Assembly (NCBI GenBank): GCA_015655015.1
Contig: JAATFV010000182.1
Coordinates: 1-32,913 of the forward strand
DNA from: Chitinophagales bacterium
GTDB lineage: Bacteria; Bacteroidota; Bacteroidia; Chitinophagales; Chitinophagaceae
Length of the DNA: 32,913 nucleotides
Direction: 5' to 3'
Shown: positions 25,110 through 32,022 of the stretch, one piece after another
How the letters are laid out: every line of letters starts with the position of its first letter
How positions within the stretch are numbered: position 1 is the first letter of the stretch
The notes under the pieces: model-generated
Told to the model about the DNA's origin: nothing
Database searches by the model: none
The model's input: only the letters and a program-made list of their open reading frames with translations
Translations under genes and position numbers: made by a program

Positions 25110-25742
25110 CTATGGTAACGTAAAATAATGCTGCCCTTCACCCGGATCCTTTTCCAACGCATCCAGGACTACCTGGAGATGTTTGTCATTGCCCAGGAAA
25201 TCGGCATTGCTGACATCCACAAAAATAGTCCGGATATTGTGCTGCCGGATGTAATTAGTATAAGTCTCCTGTATATTGAACAGGTAGCCATCCGGTATCG
25301 CCTGCTCATAAGAACGATTCCTCTTCCGGATATTTTGCTGCAATTTACTGACAGGCGCATGGAGATAGATAAGTATATCCGGATGGACCAGCTGGGCATC
25401 GATAATATCGAAAAAATTCTGGTACAGCCGGAACTCCGGCTCCTCTAAGTTGACCTTGGCGAATAACAGGCATTTGGTGAACAAATAATCGGTGACCGTG
25501 ATCGACTGGAACAGATCATTGGTATGCACCAGCTCCTTTAATTGCTTGTACCGTTCGGCCATAAAGAAAAGCTCCAGCGGAAAGGCATACTGCCCCGGGT
25601 TTTCATAAAATTTAGGCAGAAAAGGATTGTCGGCGAATTGCTCCAGGATCAGGCGCGCATTGAAATGTTTGGCCAGCAGATGGGCCAGGGTAGTTTTTCC
25701 CGCTCCGATATTGCCTTCAATGGTGATAAAGTGATAATCCAT
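25110..25742 (-). CDS. Deoxynucleoside kinase
   Basis: 210 residues of the dNK/dGK-dAK family. The P-loop GNIGAGKT (10-17) is followed by the substrate motif LEQFADNPFLPKFYENP and an ERYKQL segment; the lid region RKRNRSYEQAIPDGYL (about 139-154) carries the expected arginines. It phosphorylates deoxynucleosides with ATP for dNTP salvage. Many Bacteroidota place this gene next to folK, as here (107 bp downstream of folK on the same strand). No promoter stands out in that gap, which contains a tandem repeat instead, so co-transcription with folK is plausible. Confidence 0.92.
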   Translation of the reverse strand: MDYHFITIEGNIGAGKTTLAHLLAKHFNARLILEQFADNPFLPKFYENPGQYAFPLELFFMAERYKQLKELVHTNDLFQSITVTDYLFTKCLLFAKVNLEEPEFRLYQNFFDIIDAQLVHPDILIYLHAPVSKLQQNIRKRNRSYEQAIPDGYLFNIQETYTNYIRQHNIRTIFVDVSNADFLGNDKHLQVVLDALEKDPGEGQHYFTLP

Positions 25743-25833
25743 CCGTTAAATTTGTTTTAAGTTAGTTGGCTCATAGGGTTTGGTCAATAAGCCGGGTTTG
25801 TAATGTTTGTTTATTCGCCATGTATCTACCGGC

Positions 25834-25885
25834 CATCCCGCTTATCCGTCATCCCGTCTGATAACCGTCATCCGGGGTTAATTTT
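25834..25885 (-). repeat. Short tandem repeat spanning the folK stop codon
   Basis: On the + strand, units beginning CATCCCG or CATCCGG start at 25834, 25850 and 25869 and end in a CCGT junction (CATCCCGCTTATCCGT, then CATCCCGTCTGATAACCGT, then CATCCGGGG). Read on the minus strand, the first full unit encodes the FolK end (DDGYQTG) and the stop. Periods are 19 and 16 bp. Confidence 0.75.
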
Positions 25886-26355
25886 TTTACTTCTAATTTA
25901 TCCGGACAGCTCTCCAGCAGCTCGCGGATGGATTTCCGTAAGACAGGATGCACATAATCCGGTGCGATCTCTTCCATCGGCGCCAGCACGAACCGGCGGT
26001 TTTGAATTTCAGGATGCGGAACGATCAGCCGGGGTGAATCGATGATGGTTTCATTAAAAAATAAGATATCAAGATCAATAATACGGCTTCCATATTTTTC
26101 CAAACGCCTTCTTCCCATTTTTTCTTCTATTTTCAGCAGTTCCTCCAGCAAAGCAGGAGCATCCAGGGAAGTTTGCACCTGCAAAGCCTGGTTGAGAAAA
26201 TCATTTTGATCCGCCTTACCCCAGGGGGCAGTCTCATACAAGGAAGACCGCCGCAGGATCCGGCTGCCCGTTCCCTCTATGTTTTCGAGGGCTTTAGCCA
26301 GGTTTGCCTTCCTGTCTCCGTCATTGCCACCTATCAATAAAAAGGATATGTTCAT
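25849..26355 (-). CDS. folK: 6-hydroxymethyl-7,8-dihydropterin pyrophosphokinase
   Basis: 168 residues from the ATG at 26355 (an in-frame ATG three codons earlier is less likely because MNISFLLIGGNDGDR is the usual N-terminus). Hallmarks are the start IGGNDGDR, SSLYETAPWG and ADQNDFLNQAL, the magnesium-binding DLDILFF (with the preceding RIID), and VPHPEIQNRRFVLAPMEEIAPD. It transfers pyrophosphate from ATP to hydroxymethyl-dihydropterin in folate synthesis. It is divergent from sppA with 66 bp between starts. The stop codon falls in a tandem repeat. A minus-strand -7-like box GATATTTG (26386-26379) could start its transcript. Confidence 0.95.
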   Translation of the reverse strand: MNISFLLIGGNDGDRKANLAKALENIEGTGSRILRRSSLYETAPWGKADQNDFLNQALQVQTSLDAPALLEELLKIEEKMGRRRLEKYGSRIIDLDILFFNETIIDSPRLIVPHPEIQNRRFVLAPMEEIAPDYVHPVLRKSIRELLESCPDKLEVKKLTPDDGYQTG

Positions 26356-26388
26356 AGATTCCATTACTTTCGGGGGCCCAAATATCTT

Positions 26389-26396
26389 TAATTTTG
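26389..26396 (+). promoter_or_regulatory. sppA promoter -7 element
   Basis: TAATTTTG is a perfect TAnnTTTG match. TTTC at 26368-26371, 17 nt upstream, is the nearest -33-like sequence. The start site would be near 26402, giving a leader of about 20 nt before the ATG at 26422. Confidence 0.6.
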
Positions 26397-26421
26397 GATT
26401 TAGCTTAAAAATTACCTTTAC

Positions 26422-28176
26422 ATGAGAGGCTTTTTTAAAACGTTTTTTGCGGCATTGCTGGCATTGATCGCATTTACTGCGATCATCGTGGTCGTTTTGG
26501 CGGGGAAGGTCAGCGGGCTCTTATCACCTAAAAAACCGGATATAGCCGCTAAAACCGTATTGGTCATAGACCTCGGACAGTCTTATCGGGAACAGGAACA
26601 GAGTAATCCCCTGGCAGAGCTGGGGTCGGAAGATCAGTACGATGTACCCGGAATATACGACCTGGTGCGCCTTGTACGATATGCAAAAACAGACACCGCC
26701 GTCAAAGGCATCTATCTGAAATGTAATGGTGACCCCAATGGGTTCGCCACCAACGAAGAGATCCGCAACGCTGTTCTGGATTTTAAAACAAGCGGCAAAT
26801 TCGTCTACGCTTATGGAGATGTTATTCCCCAGAAAGCCTATTATGTGGCCAATACTGCTGATAAAATATACTGCAATCCAAAAGGAGGCCTTGAATGGAA
26901 AGGTTTTGCCGTGGAAATGACCTACCTGAAGGGCGCACTGCAGAAACTGGAGATAGAGCCCCAGATCTTTTATGCCGGTAAATTTAAGAGCGCTACCGAA
27001 CCTTTGCGGGAGGACCATATGAGCGAAGCCAACCGCCTCCAGCTGACCGAGCTGCTGGGAGACTTCTACAATCGTCTTTTGTATACCACTGCGCAGCAGC
27101 GCCGCCTGGATACCGTGGAATTGCGCAAATGTGTCAATGAGCACCTTGTTCACTATCCAAAGGATGCCCTCACCTATAAGCTGGTGGATGGATTGAAATA
27201 TGATGATGAGGTAAAAGACGAATTAAGGGGAAAGCTGAAGATAGACCGGCATGACGCCATCAATTTCGTCTCCATCTGCAAATACGCAAAGGCCGTGGAT
27301 TATAAGGCCAGCGGAAAAGACAATATTGCCGTAATTTATGCGGAAGGAGAGGTGGTCGATGGAAAAGGTGATAAAGATGAGATCGGGTCGGACACCTATC
27401 GTACCCTCATTCGCAAGGCCCGTTTCGACAAAGACATCAAGGCCATCGTGATCCGCATCAATTCAGGAGGCGGCAGCTCCCTGGCCAGTGAGAATATCTG
27501 GCGGGAAGTCAGCCTGGCAAGAAAAGAAAAACCGGTGGTTGTCAGCTTTGGGGACGTGTCCGCATCGGGCGCCTATTATCTGTCCTGCAACGCAGACAGC
27601 ATCTTTGCCCTGCCGGGTACCATCACCGGCTCCATCGGAGTATTCATCATCGTTCCCAACTTCCAGCAATTTTTCAATAACAAGCTGGGGGTGACTTTCG
27701 ATGGCGTAAAGACCGCCCCGGAAGCAGGAGGTCTCACCGTGACCAAACCTCTGACACCCCTGCAACGATTTTACGTGCAGAACGGGGTGGATAGCACCTA
27801 TCAAGATTTCAAGACCCGCGTCGCCGATGGACGGGGTAGAACGATCGATTACGTAGACAGCATCGGGCAGGGTAGGGTATGGACCGGAACAAAAGGATTG
27901 GAACTGGGACTGGTGGACCGCATCGGCAATATGCAGGATGCCATCGACTGCGCAGCCCGGATGGCAAAAACAACCGATTATAACCTGAAAGAATACCCGG
28001 AACCCAAGGGTTTCCTGGACCTGGTGATGGGTAATTTCAAAAGGTCGGTCAGCATGAAGGCTATGAAAGATGAGCTGGGAGAAGATGGCTACCGGACCTA
28101 TATGACGATAAAAAAAATAAGAGCGTCAGTGGGCGTTTCCCAGGCAAAATGGCCGTTCGACCTCACCATCGAATGA
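26422..28176 (+). CDS. sppA: Signal peptide peptidase SppA, long (67 kDa) type
   Basis: 584 residues. An N-terminal membrane anchor (about 5-27, MRGFFKTFFAALLALIAFTA onward) precedes two ClpP-like repeats. Both catalytic residues of the E. coli enzyme have equivalents: Lys189 in YAGKFKSATEP (E. coli Lys209) in the first repeat, and Ser382 in DVSASGAYYLSC (E. coli Ser409) in the second, followed by GSIGVF and a late GRVWTGTKGLELGLVDRIG. SppA is an inner-membrane serine-lysine protease that degrades signal peptides left after export. The length and two-repeat form match the proteobacterial and Bacteroidota long class. It stands opposite folK and is followed by a degenerate repeat region before the ABC permease gene. 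Confidence 0.96.
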   Translation: MRGFFKTFFAALLALIAFTAIIVVVLAGKVSGLLSPKKPDIAAKTVLVIDLGQSYREQEQSNPLAELGSEDQYDVPGIYDLVRLVRYAKTDTAVKGIYLKCNGDPNGFATNEEIRNAVLDFKTSGKFVYAYGDVIPQKAYYVANTADKIYCNPKGGLEWKGFAVEMTYLKGALQKLEIEPQIFYAGKFKSATEPLREDHMSEANRLQLTELLGDFYNRLLYTTAQQRRLDTVELRKCVNEHLVHYPKDALTYKLVDGLKYDDEVKDELRGKLKIDRHDAINFVSICKYAKAVDYKASGKDNIAVIYAEGEVVDGKGDKDEIGSDTYRTLIRKARFDKDIKAIVIRINSGGGSSLASENIWREVSLARKEKPVVVSFGDVSASGAYYLSCNADSIFALPGTITGSIGVFIIVPNFQQFFNNKLGVTFDGVKTAPEAGGLTVTKPLTPLQRFYVQNGVDSTYQDFKTRVADGRGRTIDYVDSIGQGRVWTGTKGLELGLVDRIGNMQDAIDCAARMAKTTDYNLKEYPEPKGFLDLVMGNFKRSVSMKAMKDELGEDGYRTYMTIKKIRASVGVSQAKWPFDLTIE

Positions 28177-28186
28177 CACACTCATT

Positions 28187-28290
28187 CTTCTGAAAGAGGA
28201 ATAATATCCTTGTCTCTCTCAAGGAAAAATAACACACTGATCTCTGAAGGAAGAATAATATAGCCTCGATCTCTTAAAGTTAAAGCGGCG
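28187..28290 (+). repeat. Degenerate ~27-bp tandem repeat, four copies
   Basis: Related cores (consensus TCTCTgAAgGAAgAATAAtA) start at about 28187, 28215, 28241 and 28270, spaced 28, 26 and 29 bp. The array fills nearly the whole gap between the sppA stop and the permease start. Copies 1 and 3 are most alike (CTGAAAGAGGAATAATAT and CTGAAGGAAGAATAATAT). Confidence 0.6.
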
Positions 28291-28302
28291 TAATAAAAAG
28301 AT

Positions 28303-29409
28303 ATGGCACAAGAGTATAATCAGTTTCGCGCTATGCTGGCTATCACGAAAGGCAGCCTGAAAGCGATCTTCAGAAGCCCTTCTTCAGTAGCATTCAGTTT
28401 CGGCTTTCCCCTGGTCTTTATCCTGGTCTTTGGCTTCATCACCGGAGGAGGACCTACGGTGGCCATAGCATTGAGGAACAGAAATGATTCGAATAATTAC
28501 GTGATCAGGGCCCTCCTGTACAATCCTTTGATAAGACTGGCCAACGAAAAAGATACGGCCAGCACCCGCAAAGACCTGGAAAAAGGGAGGATCGCGGCAG
28601 TCCTGTCGTTGGATTCCAGCCAGTCGGCCATGGGATTTACCCAGTACAAGATCCATACCCTCACTTCTTCGGCGGCGGGCGATAAATATCCAATGGTCAA
28701 AATGGCCCTTGCCCAGACGATCCAGAACATCGAGGAGAAAAGCATCCCACCCCAATACAAATTACTGAGCGTCGATGAATTGCCTCCCCTGCAGGGACGA
28801 AAATATTCCATGATCGATTTCATCCTTCCCGGTATGCTGGGATTTTCCCTGCTCAGCGCAGCCGTATTTGGGGTGGCCTTTTTATTTTTCAGCCTGCGTA
28901 TGCAGCTGGTGTTGAAACGGTTCTATGCGACGCCCATCAGCAAAAAATATATTGTCCTGGGAGAAGGCCTGGCAAGAGTCCTCTTCCAGCTGATCACAGC
29001 CGTTGTCATCATCGTCATCGGAAAGGTCGCCTTTCATTTCACCCTCGTTCACGGCTGGGTCACTTTCCTGGAGATGCTGGTGCTGAGCCTGTTCGGATTG
29101 ATCGTTTTCATGGGTTTTGGATTTATTATAAGCAGTGTGGCTAAGAGCGAGAGCACCATTCCTCCCTTTGCGAACCTGTTCACCCTTCCCCAGTTCTTAC
29201 TGGGAGGTACTTTTTTTTCCACGGAAGCTTTCCCTGGCTGGCTGCAAAAGTTCTGTGAAATACTTCCCCTCAAGCAATTGAATGACGCCATGCGGGATGT
29301 TGCCTTCGAAGGCGCCCATCTTACCGACTGCGGCAAACAGCTGGGGATCCTGGCCCTCTGGGGTGTAGCGGTATATGCAGTAGCAATTAAGGTTTTCAAA
29401 TGGGAGTAG
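28303..29409 (+). CDS. ABC-2 type transporter permease
   Basis: 368 residues with the ABC-2 membrane layout: a first helix (about 26-48), a large extracytoplasmic loop (about 50-165), then five helices from about 170 to 365 (IDFILPGMLGFSLLSAAVFGVAFLFF, LARVLFQLITAVVIIVIG, LSLFGLIVFMGFGFII, NLFTLPQFLLGGTFFS and the C-terminal helix). Segments LKRFYATPISK and LPLKQLNDAMRD are family marks. It would pair with a separate ATPase, but none is encoded in the window on either side, so this is an orphan half of an exporter here. Substrate unknown. Confidence 0.88.
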   Translation: MAQEYNQFRAMLAITKGSLKAIFRSPSSVAFSFGFPLVFILVFGFITGGGPTVAIALRNRNDSNNYVIRALLYNPLIRLANEKDTASTRKDLEKGRIAAVLSLDSSQSAMGFTQYKIHTLTSSAAGDKYPMVKMALAQTIQNIEEKSIPPQYKLLSVDELPPLQGRKYSMIDFILPGMLGFSLLSAAVFGVAFLFFSLRMQLVLKRFYATPISKKYIVLGEGLARVLFQLITAVVIIVIGKVAFHFTLVHGWVTFLEMLVLSLFGLIVFMGFGFIISSVAKSESTIPPFANLFTLPQFLLGGTFFSTEAFPGWLQKFCEILPLKQLNDAMRDVAFEGAHLTDCGKQLGILALWGVAVYAVAIKVFKWE

Positions 29410-29449
29410 CTTTAAAAGCTGCAAGCCCCAGGCCCCAAAATCAATAACT

Positions 29450-29965
29450 ATGCATTTTGTTAAATTTATCCTGATCAGCCTGATAGCCCTTTTCATCGTG
29501 CTGACAGCCTTTTCCTTATTATTCCCTTCACATCTGCGGGTAGGAAGGGATATCAATATCGCCGCCCCCCGCGAAAAAGTGCAGGCCGTCATCGGTGACC
29601 TGCATACCTGGGACCACTGGAATGAATTTATCCGGTCAAGCTCCCTGACAAACAAATCAGTTTCCTCCCCCTCTTCCGGAAAAGGAGCCTTCCTGTCTTC
29701 CAACCAGCTCACCGTGAGCGAATCCGTATCGCAACCGGGCAGGATTGAGTTCAATTGGAAACAGCCAAAAGGGAAAAACGCCGAAGGCGGATTCAACCTG
29801 CTGCAATTAAGGCCCGACAGCCTCACGGTACAATGGTGGTTCGACTTTCATTTCAGATGGTATCCCTGGGAGAAATTGGGCCTGCTGGTATATGATAAAA
29901 AATTTGGACCTGTCATGGAAGAATCTTTGGACAGTCTCAAACGTTATGTCGAAAACTCTCCCTAA
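29450..29965 (+). CDS. Membrane-anchored SRPBCC family protein
   Basis: 171 residues. An N-terminal hydrophobic segment (about 4-26) is followed by a polyketide-cyclase/START-like fold: RDINIAAPREKVQAVIGDLHTWDHWNEF (about 33-60), typical for SRPBCC proteins, and late strands LTVQWWFDFHFRWYPWEKLG and KKFGPVMEESLDSLKRYVE. Such proteins bind hydrophobic ligands; the ligand is not known. It starts 40 bp after the ABC permease stop and is probably in the same transcript. Confidence 0.82.
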   Translation: MHFVKFILISLIALFIVLTAFSLLFPSHLRVGRDINIAAPREKVQAVIGDLHTWDHWNEFIRSSSLTNKSVSSPSSGKGAFLSSNQLTVSESVSQPGRIEFNWKQPKGKNAEGGFNLLQLRPDSLTVQWWFDFHFRWYPWEKLGLLVYDKKFGPVMEESLDSLKRYVENSP

Positions 29966-29967
29966 CT

Positions 29968-29981
29968 TTAGACCGGTCTAA
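29968..29981. promoter_or_regulatory. 14-bp perfect palindrome, operator-like
   Basis: TTAGACCGGTCTAA lies just after a -7-like TAACTTTA (29963-29970), partly overlapping it, and 37 bp before the start of the first DUF2911 gene. AGAC/GTCT half-sites of this kind occur in operators of some TetR-family repressors. No TetR gene is in the window. Confidence 0.45.
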
Positions 29982-30017
29982 TCATTTTCATTTTTTTACG
30001 CCATTAAAATTTTTCAT

Positions 30018-30587
30018 ATGCGTCTGAAGAACTATGAATGTTTGCCAGCAAACACCAACACGCTGAGTCTCTCCGGGGCTCACTCCTTTTTCCAAAAATT
30101 TTTATTGTTTTTTTGTGTCGCTTTTATCGGATTATCGGCCTCCGCACAGCCCAATCATGCCAAGAGCCCGCATGATACACTGAAAACGAAGGATCTCACG
30201 GTGACCTATGGCCGGCCCTATAAGAAGGGAAGAGATATCTTCGGTAAACTGGAACCCTATGGGAAAGTATACCGTGTCGGGGCAGACGAAGCTACCACTA
30301 TCACATTTGTGAAAAACGGCACCTTCGGCGGCAAACCAATTAAGGCCGGAACCTATACCCTGTTTGCCATTCCGAACGAAAAAGAATGGACGGTGATCCT
30401 GAATTCCCAGCTGGGACAATGGGGCGCTTTCAAGTACGACCAGTACAGGGATAAGGATGTGTTACAGGTGACGGTGCCAGTCACAACGTTGTCTGCACCC
30501 GTTGAGCAGCTCACCATTGCCGCTCCGGGTAAAGACCTGACCATCACCTGGGATAAGACGCAGGTAGCGGTGCCCGTAAGCTTCTAA
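30018..30587 (+). CDS. DUF2911 exported protein, copy 1
   Basis: 189 residues with a long N-terminal region: about 27 residues before a hydrophobic signal segment (KFLLFFCVAFIGLSASAQ, cleavage near SAQ). No later ATG exists, so the long form is annotated. The DUF2911 domain follows: LTVTYGRPYKKGRDIFGKLEPYGKVYRVGADEATTITF, FGGKPIKAGTYTLFAIPNEKEWTVILNSQLGQWGAFKYD and AAPGKDLTITWDKTQVAVPVSF. Function of the family is unknown; it is periplasmic or secreted in Bacteroidota. It is about 80% alike to the copy downstream over this domain. The last codons and stop lie in a 21-bp tandem repeat. Confidence 0.88.
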   Translation: MRLKNYECLPANTNTLSLSGAHSFFQKFLLFFCVAFIGLSASAQPNHAKSPHDTLKTKDLTVTYGRPYKKGRDIFGKLEPYGKVYRVGADEATTITFVKNGTFGGKPIKAGTYTLFAIPNEKEWTVILNSQLGQWGAFKYDQYRDKDVLQVTVPVTTLSAPVEQLTIAAPGKDLTITWDKTQVAVPVSF

Positions 30588-30635
30588 GCGGCGCTTGTAG
30601 ACTTCTCAGCGTTGCCTGTAGACTTCTAAATAAAT
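30573..30635 (+). repeat. 21-bp tandem repeat (three copies) spanning the DUF2911-1 stop
   Basis: Three 21-bp units at 30573-30593, 30594-30614 and 30615-30635. Unit 1 encodes PVSF-stop. Units 2 and 3 read, in the same frame, LVDFSAL and PVDF-stop, with TCA in unit 2 where the stop was. The period equals seven codons, so phase is kept. Confidence 0.8.
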
Positions 30636-30770
30636 AACGGGCCTGACCAATAAGCTTCGTCTCCATCACCTGCCGGGAGAAGGACCTCTTTTAGTCATCT
30701 CCTTGACTTTCGCCGCGTTTAATTATTTATTAATAAGATTGAACCAACTTTTAAACTAAACAGAACATTA

Positions 30771-31265
30771 ATGAAAAAAGCTCTTGTACTTTCTGCGATC
30801 CTGTTCATCGGCCTTACTGCCTTCTGCCAGAATCCGCCTGCAAGCCCACACGAAACGTTAACGGCAAAGAATATCACCGTTAGATACGGAAGGCCTTATA
30901 AGAAAGGCAGAGAGATATTCGGCAAGCTGGTGCCTTACGGAAAAGTCTATCGTTGCGGGGCCGATTCTGCGACGACCATCTCCTTCGCCAAAGATGCGAA
31001 GTTCGGCGGCAAGCCTGTTAAGGCCGGAACGTATACGCTGTTTACCATACCGAACGAAAAAGAATGGACGGTGATTCTTAACAGCGAACTGGGACAATGG
31101 GGCGCTTATAAGTACGATCAGTTTAAGGACAAGGACGTTCTGCAAGTGACGGTGCCCGTCAAGAACCTGGACACCCCGGTTGAGCAGCTCACCATTGCCG
31201 CTCCGGGCAAGAACCTGACCATCACCTGGGATAAGACCGAGGTCGCGATCCCTGTAACCTTTTAA
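30771..31265 (+). CDS. DUF2911 exported protein, copy 2
   Basis: 164 residues with a normal signal peptide (MKKALVLSAILFIGLTAFCQ, cleavage near Cys19-Gln20 or just before). The DUF2911 domain is nearly the same as in copy 1: RYGRPYKKGREIFGKLVPYGKVYRCGADSATTISF, AGTYTLFTIPNEKEWTVILNSELGQWGAYKYDQFKDKDVLQVTVPVKNLD. It carries one Cys (in YRCGAD) that copy 1 lacks. The two genes, 183 bp apart in the same direction, look like a local duplication. A terminator follows (31317-31350). Function unknown. Confidence 0.9.
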   Translation: MKKALVLSAILFIGLTAFCQNPPASPHETLTAKNITVRYGRPYKKGREIFGKLVPYGKVYRCGADSATTISFAKDAKFGGKPVKAGTYTLFTIPNEKEWTVILNSELGQWGAYKYDQFKDKDVLQVTVPVKNLDTPVEQLTIAAPGKNLTITWDKTEVAIPVTF

Positions 31266-31316
31266 TGAAATCATTGGCCGGAGGTCCTGCGAAATCGGAC
31301 GCTCCCGGAAAAAAAT

Positions 31317-31350
31317 GCGATTGCTGGTATTTATCCGGCAGTCGCTTTTT
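31317..31350 (+). terminator. Terminator after DUF2911 copy 2
   Basis: An 11-bp stem with two G-U pairs (GCGATTGCTGG at 31317-31327 with CCGGCAGTCGC at 31335-31345), a 7-nt loop and five T residues (31346-31350), about 50 bp after the stop codon. Confidence 0.8.
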
Positions 31351-31419
31351 ATTTTGCTAATAAATAGAGGCTTTAATTATTAGCTTTTTTGCTTATTTTG
31401 TATATGAAATAAGAAGATT

Positions 31420-31608
31420 ATGGCAACTATAATAAAGGTACCGCGGCAAAAGAAAAACAAATCTGCTTTACATAAAGGACTTATCAAAAAATACGTTACA
31501 CCAGGACGAAATCCTGAAAAAGCTATCGATGGCCTGTATGGATTATGGGAAGGGAAGGATATCTCCATCGATAAAATCCGTGCGGCAAAACGACGCAAAA
31601 AATGGTAG
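31420..31608 (+). CDS. VapB-like antitoxin
   Basis: 62 residues, strongly basic. The ending AIDGLYGLWEGKDISIDKIRAAKRRKKW (about 35-62) is the typical toxin-binding tail (GLWxGrDISldxIR) seen in small antitoxins paired with PIN toxins. A DNA-binding N-terminal part is short and poorly defined. It overlaps the start of the PIN-domain frame by 7 bp (ATG at 31602 lies inside its last codons), the usual translational coupling of VapBC operons. The promoter is not clear. Family assignment rests on the tail and the neighbour. Confidence 0.75.
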   Translation: MATIIKVPRQKKNKSALHKGLIKKYVTPGRNPEKAIDGLYGLWEGKDISIDKIRAAKRRKKW

Positions 31609-32022
31609 TGGTAGATGCAGACGTAATAATTGAATTATTTACGTAAAAACCCTGCCGTAGCTTCTTTCCTGAGAAATGATATTGGCGTTTTCAATATGGT
31701 ATTGTCGGCTGTTACAATTGCCGAAATTCAACAAGGGGCGACTAATAGAGAAAATTTATTACAAATCAACCGGCTTTTAAAGCAATATATCGTTCTGCCC
31801 ATAGAATATCACATTTCAAACATCTTTACTAACCTGGTACAGAAATATGTTCTTAGCCACGATACGGATATAGGCGACACCTTTGTAGCTGCTACATCTT
31901 TGCATTATCAATTGCCTTTGCTCACCATGAACTATAAACATTACAAGCATATACCTAATCTTCAGCTGATAAAGCATACGCTAAAACCATTACAGGGTGG
32001 CAACCCTTTCAGACTTATCTGA
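31602..32022 (+). pseudogene. VapC-like PIN-domain toxin, frameshifted
   Basis: The gene starts at 31602 with MVVVDADVIIELF, the classic PIN N-terminus with the first catalytic Asp (Asp5). After ELF the frame meets ACG-TAA and stops at 31644-31646. The rest of the domain continues in the +1 frame from CGT at 31642: RKNPAVASFLRND, TIAEIQQG (second acidic residue) and SHDTDIGDTFVAATS (further acidic residues), ending at 32022. Removing one base near 31641, or adding two, would restore about 139 residues. The downstream part alone lacks Asp5, so it should be inactive. Its 3' end overlaps the convergent bioA stop by 33 bp. A sequencing error at this site is possible. Confidence 0.8.

Noticed and set aside
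26413..26420. TACCTTTA directly before the sppA ATG as promoter
   Set aside because: Transcription would begin after the start codon; the perfect TAATTTTG at 26389-26396 has proper spacing.
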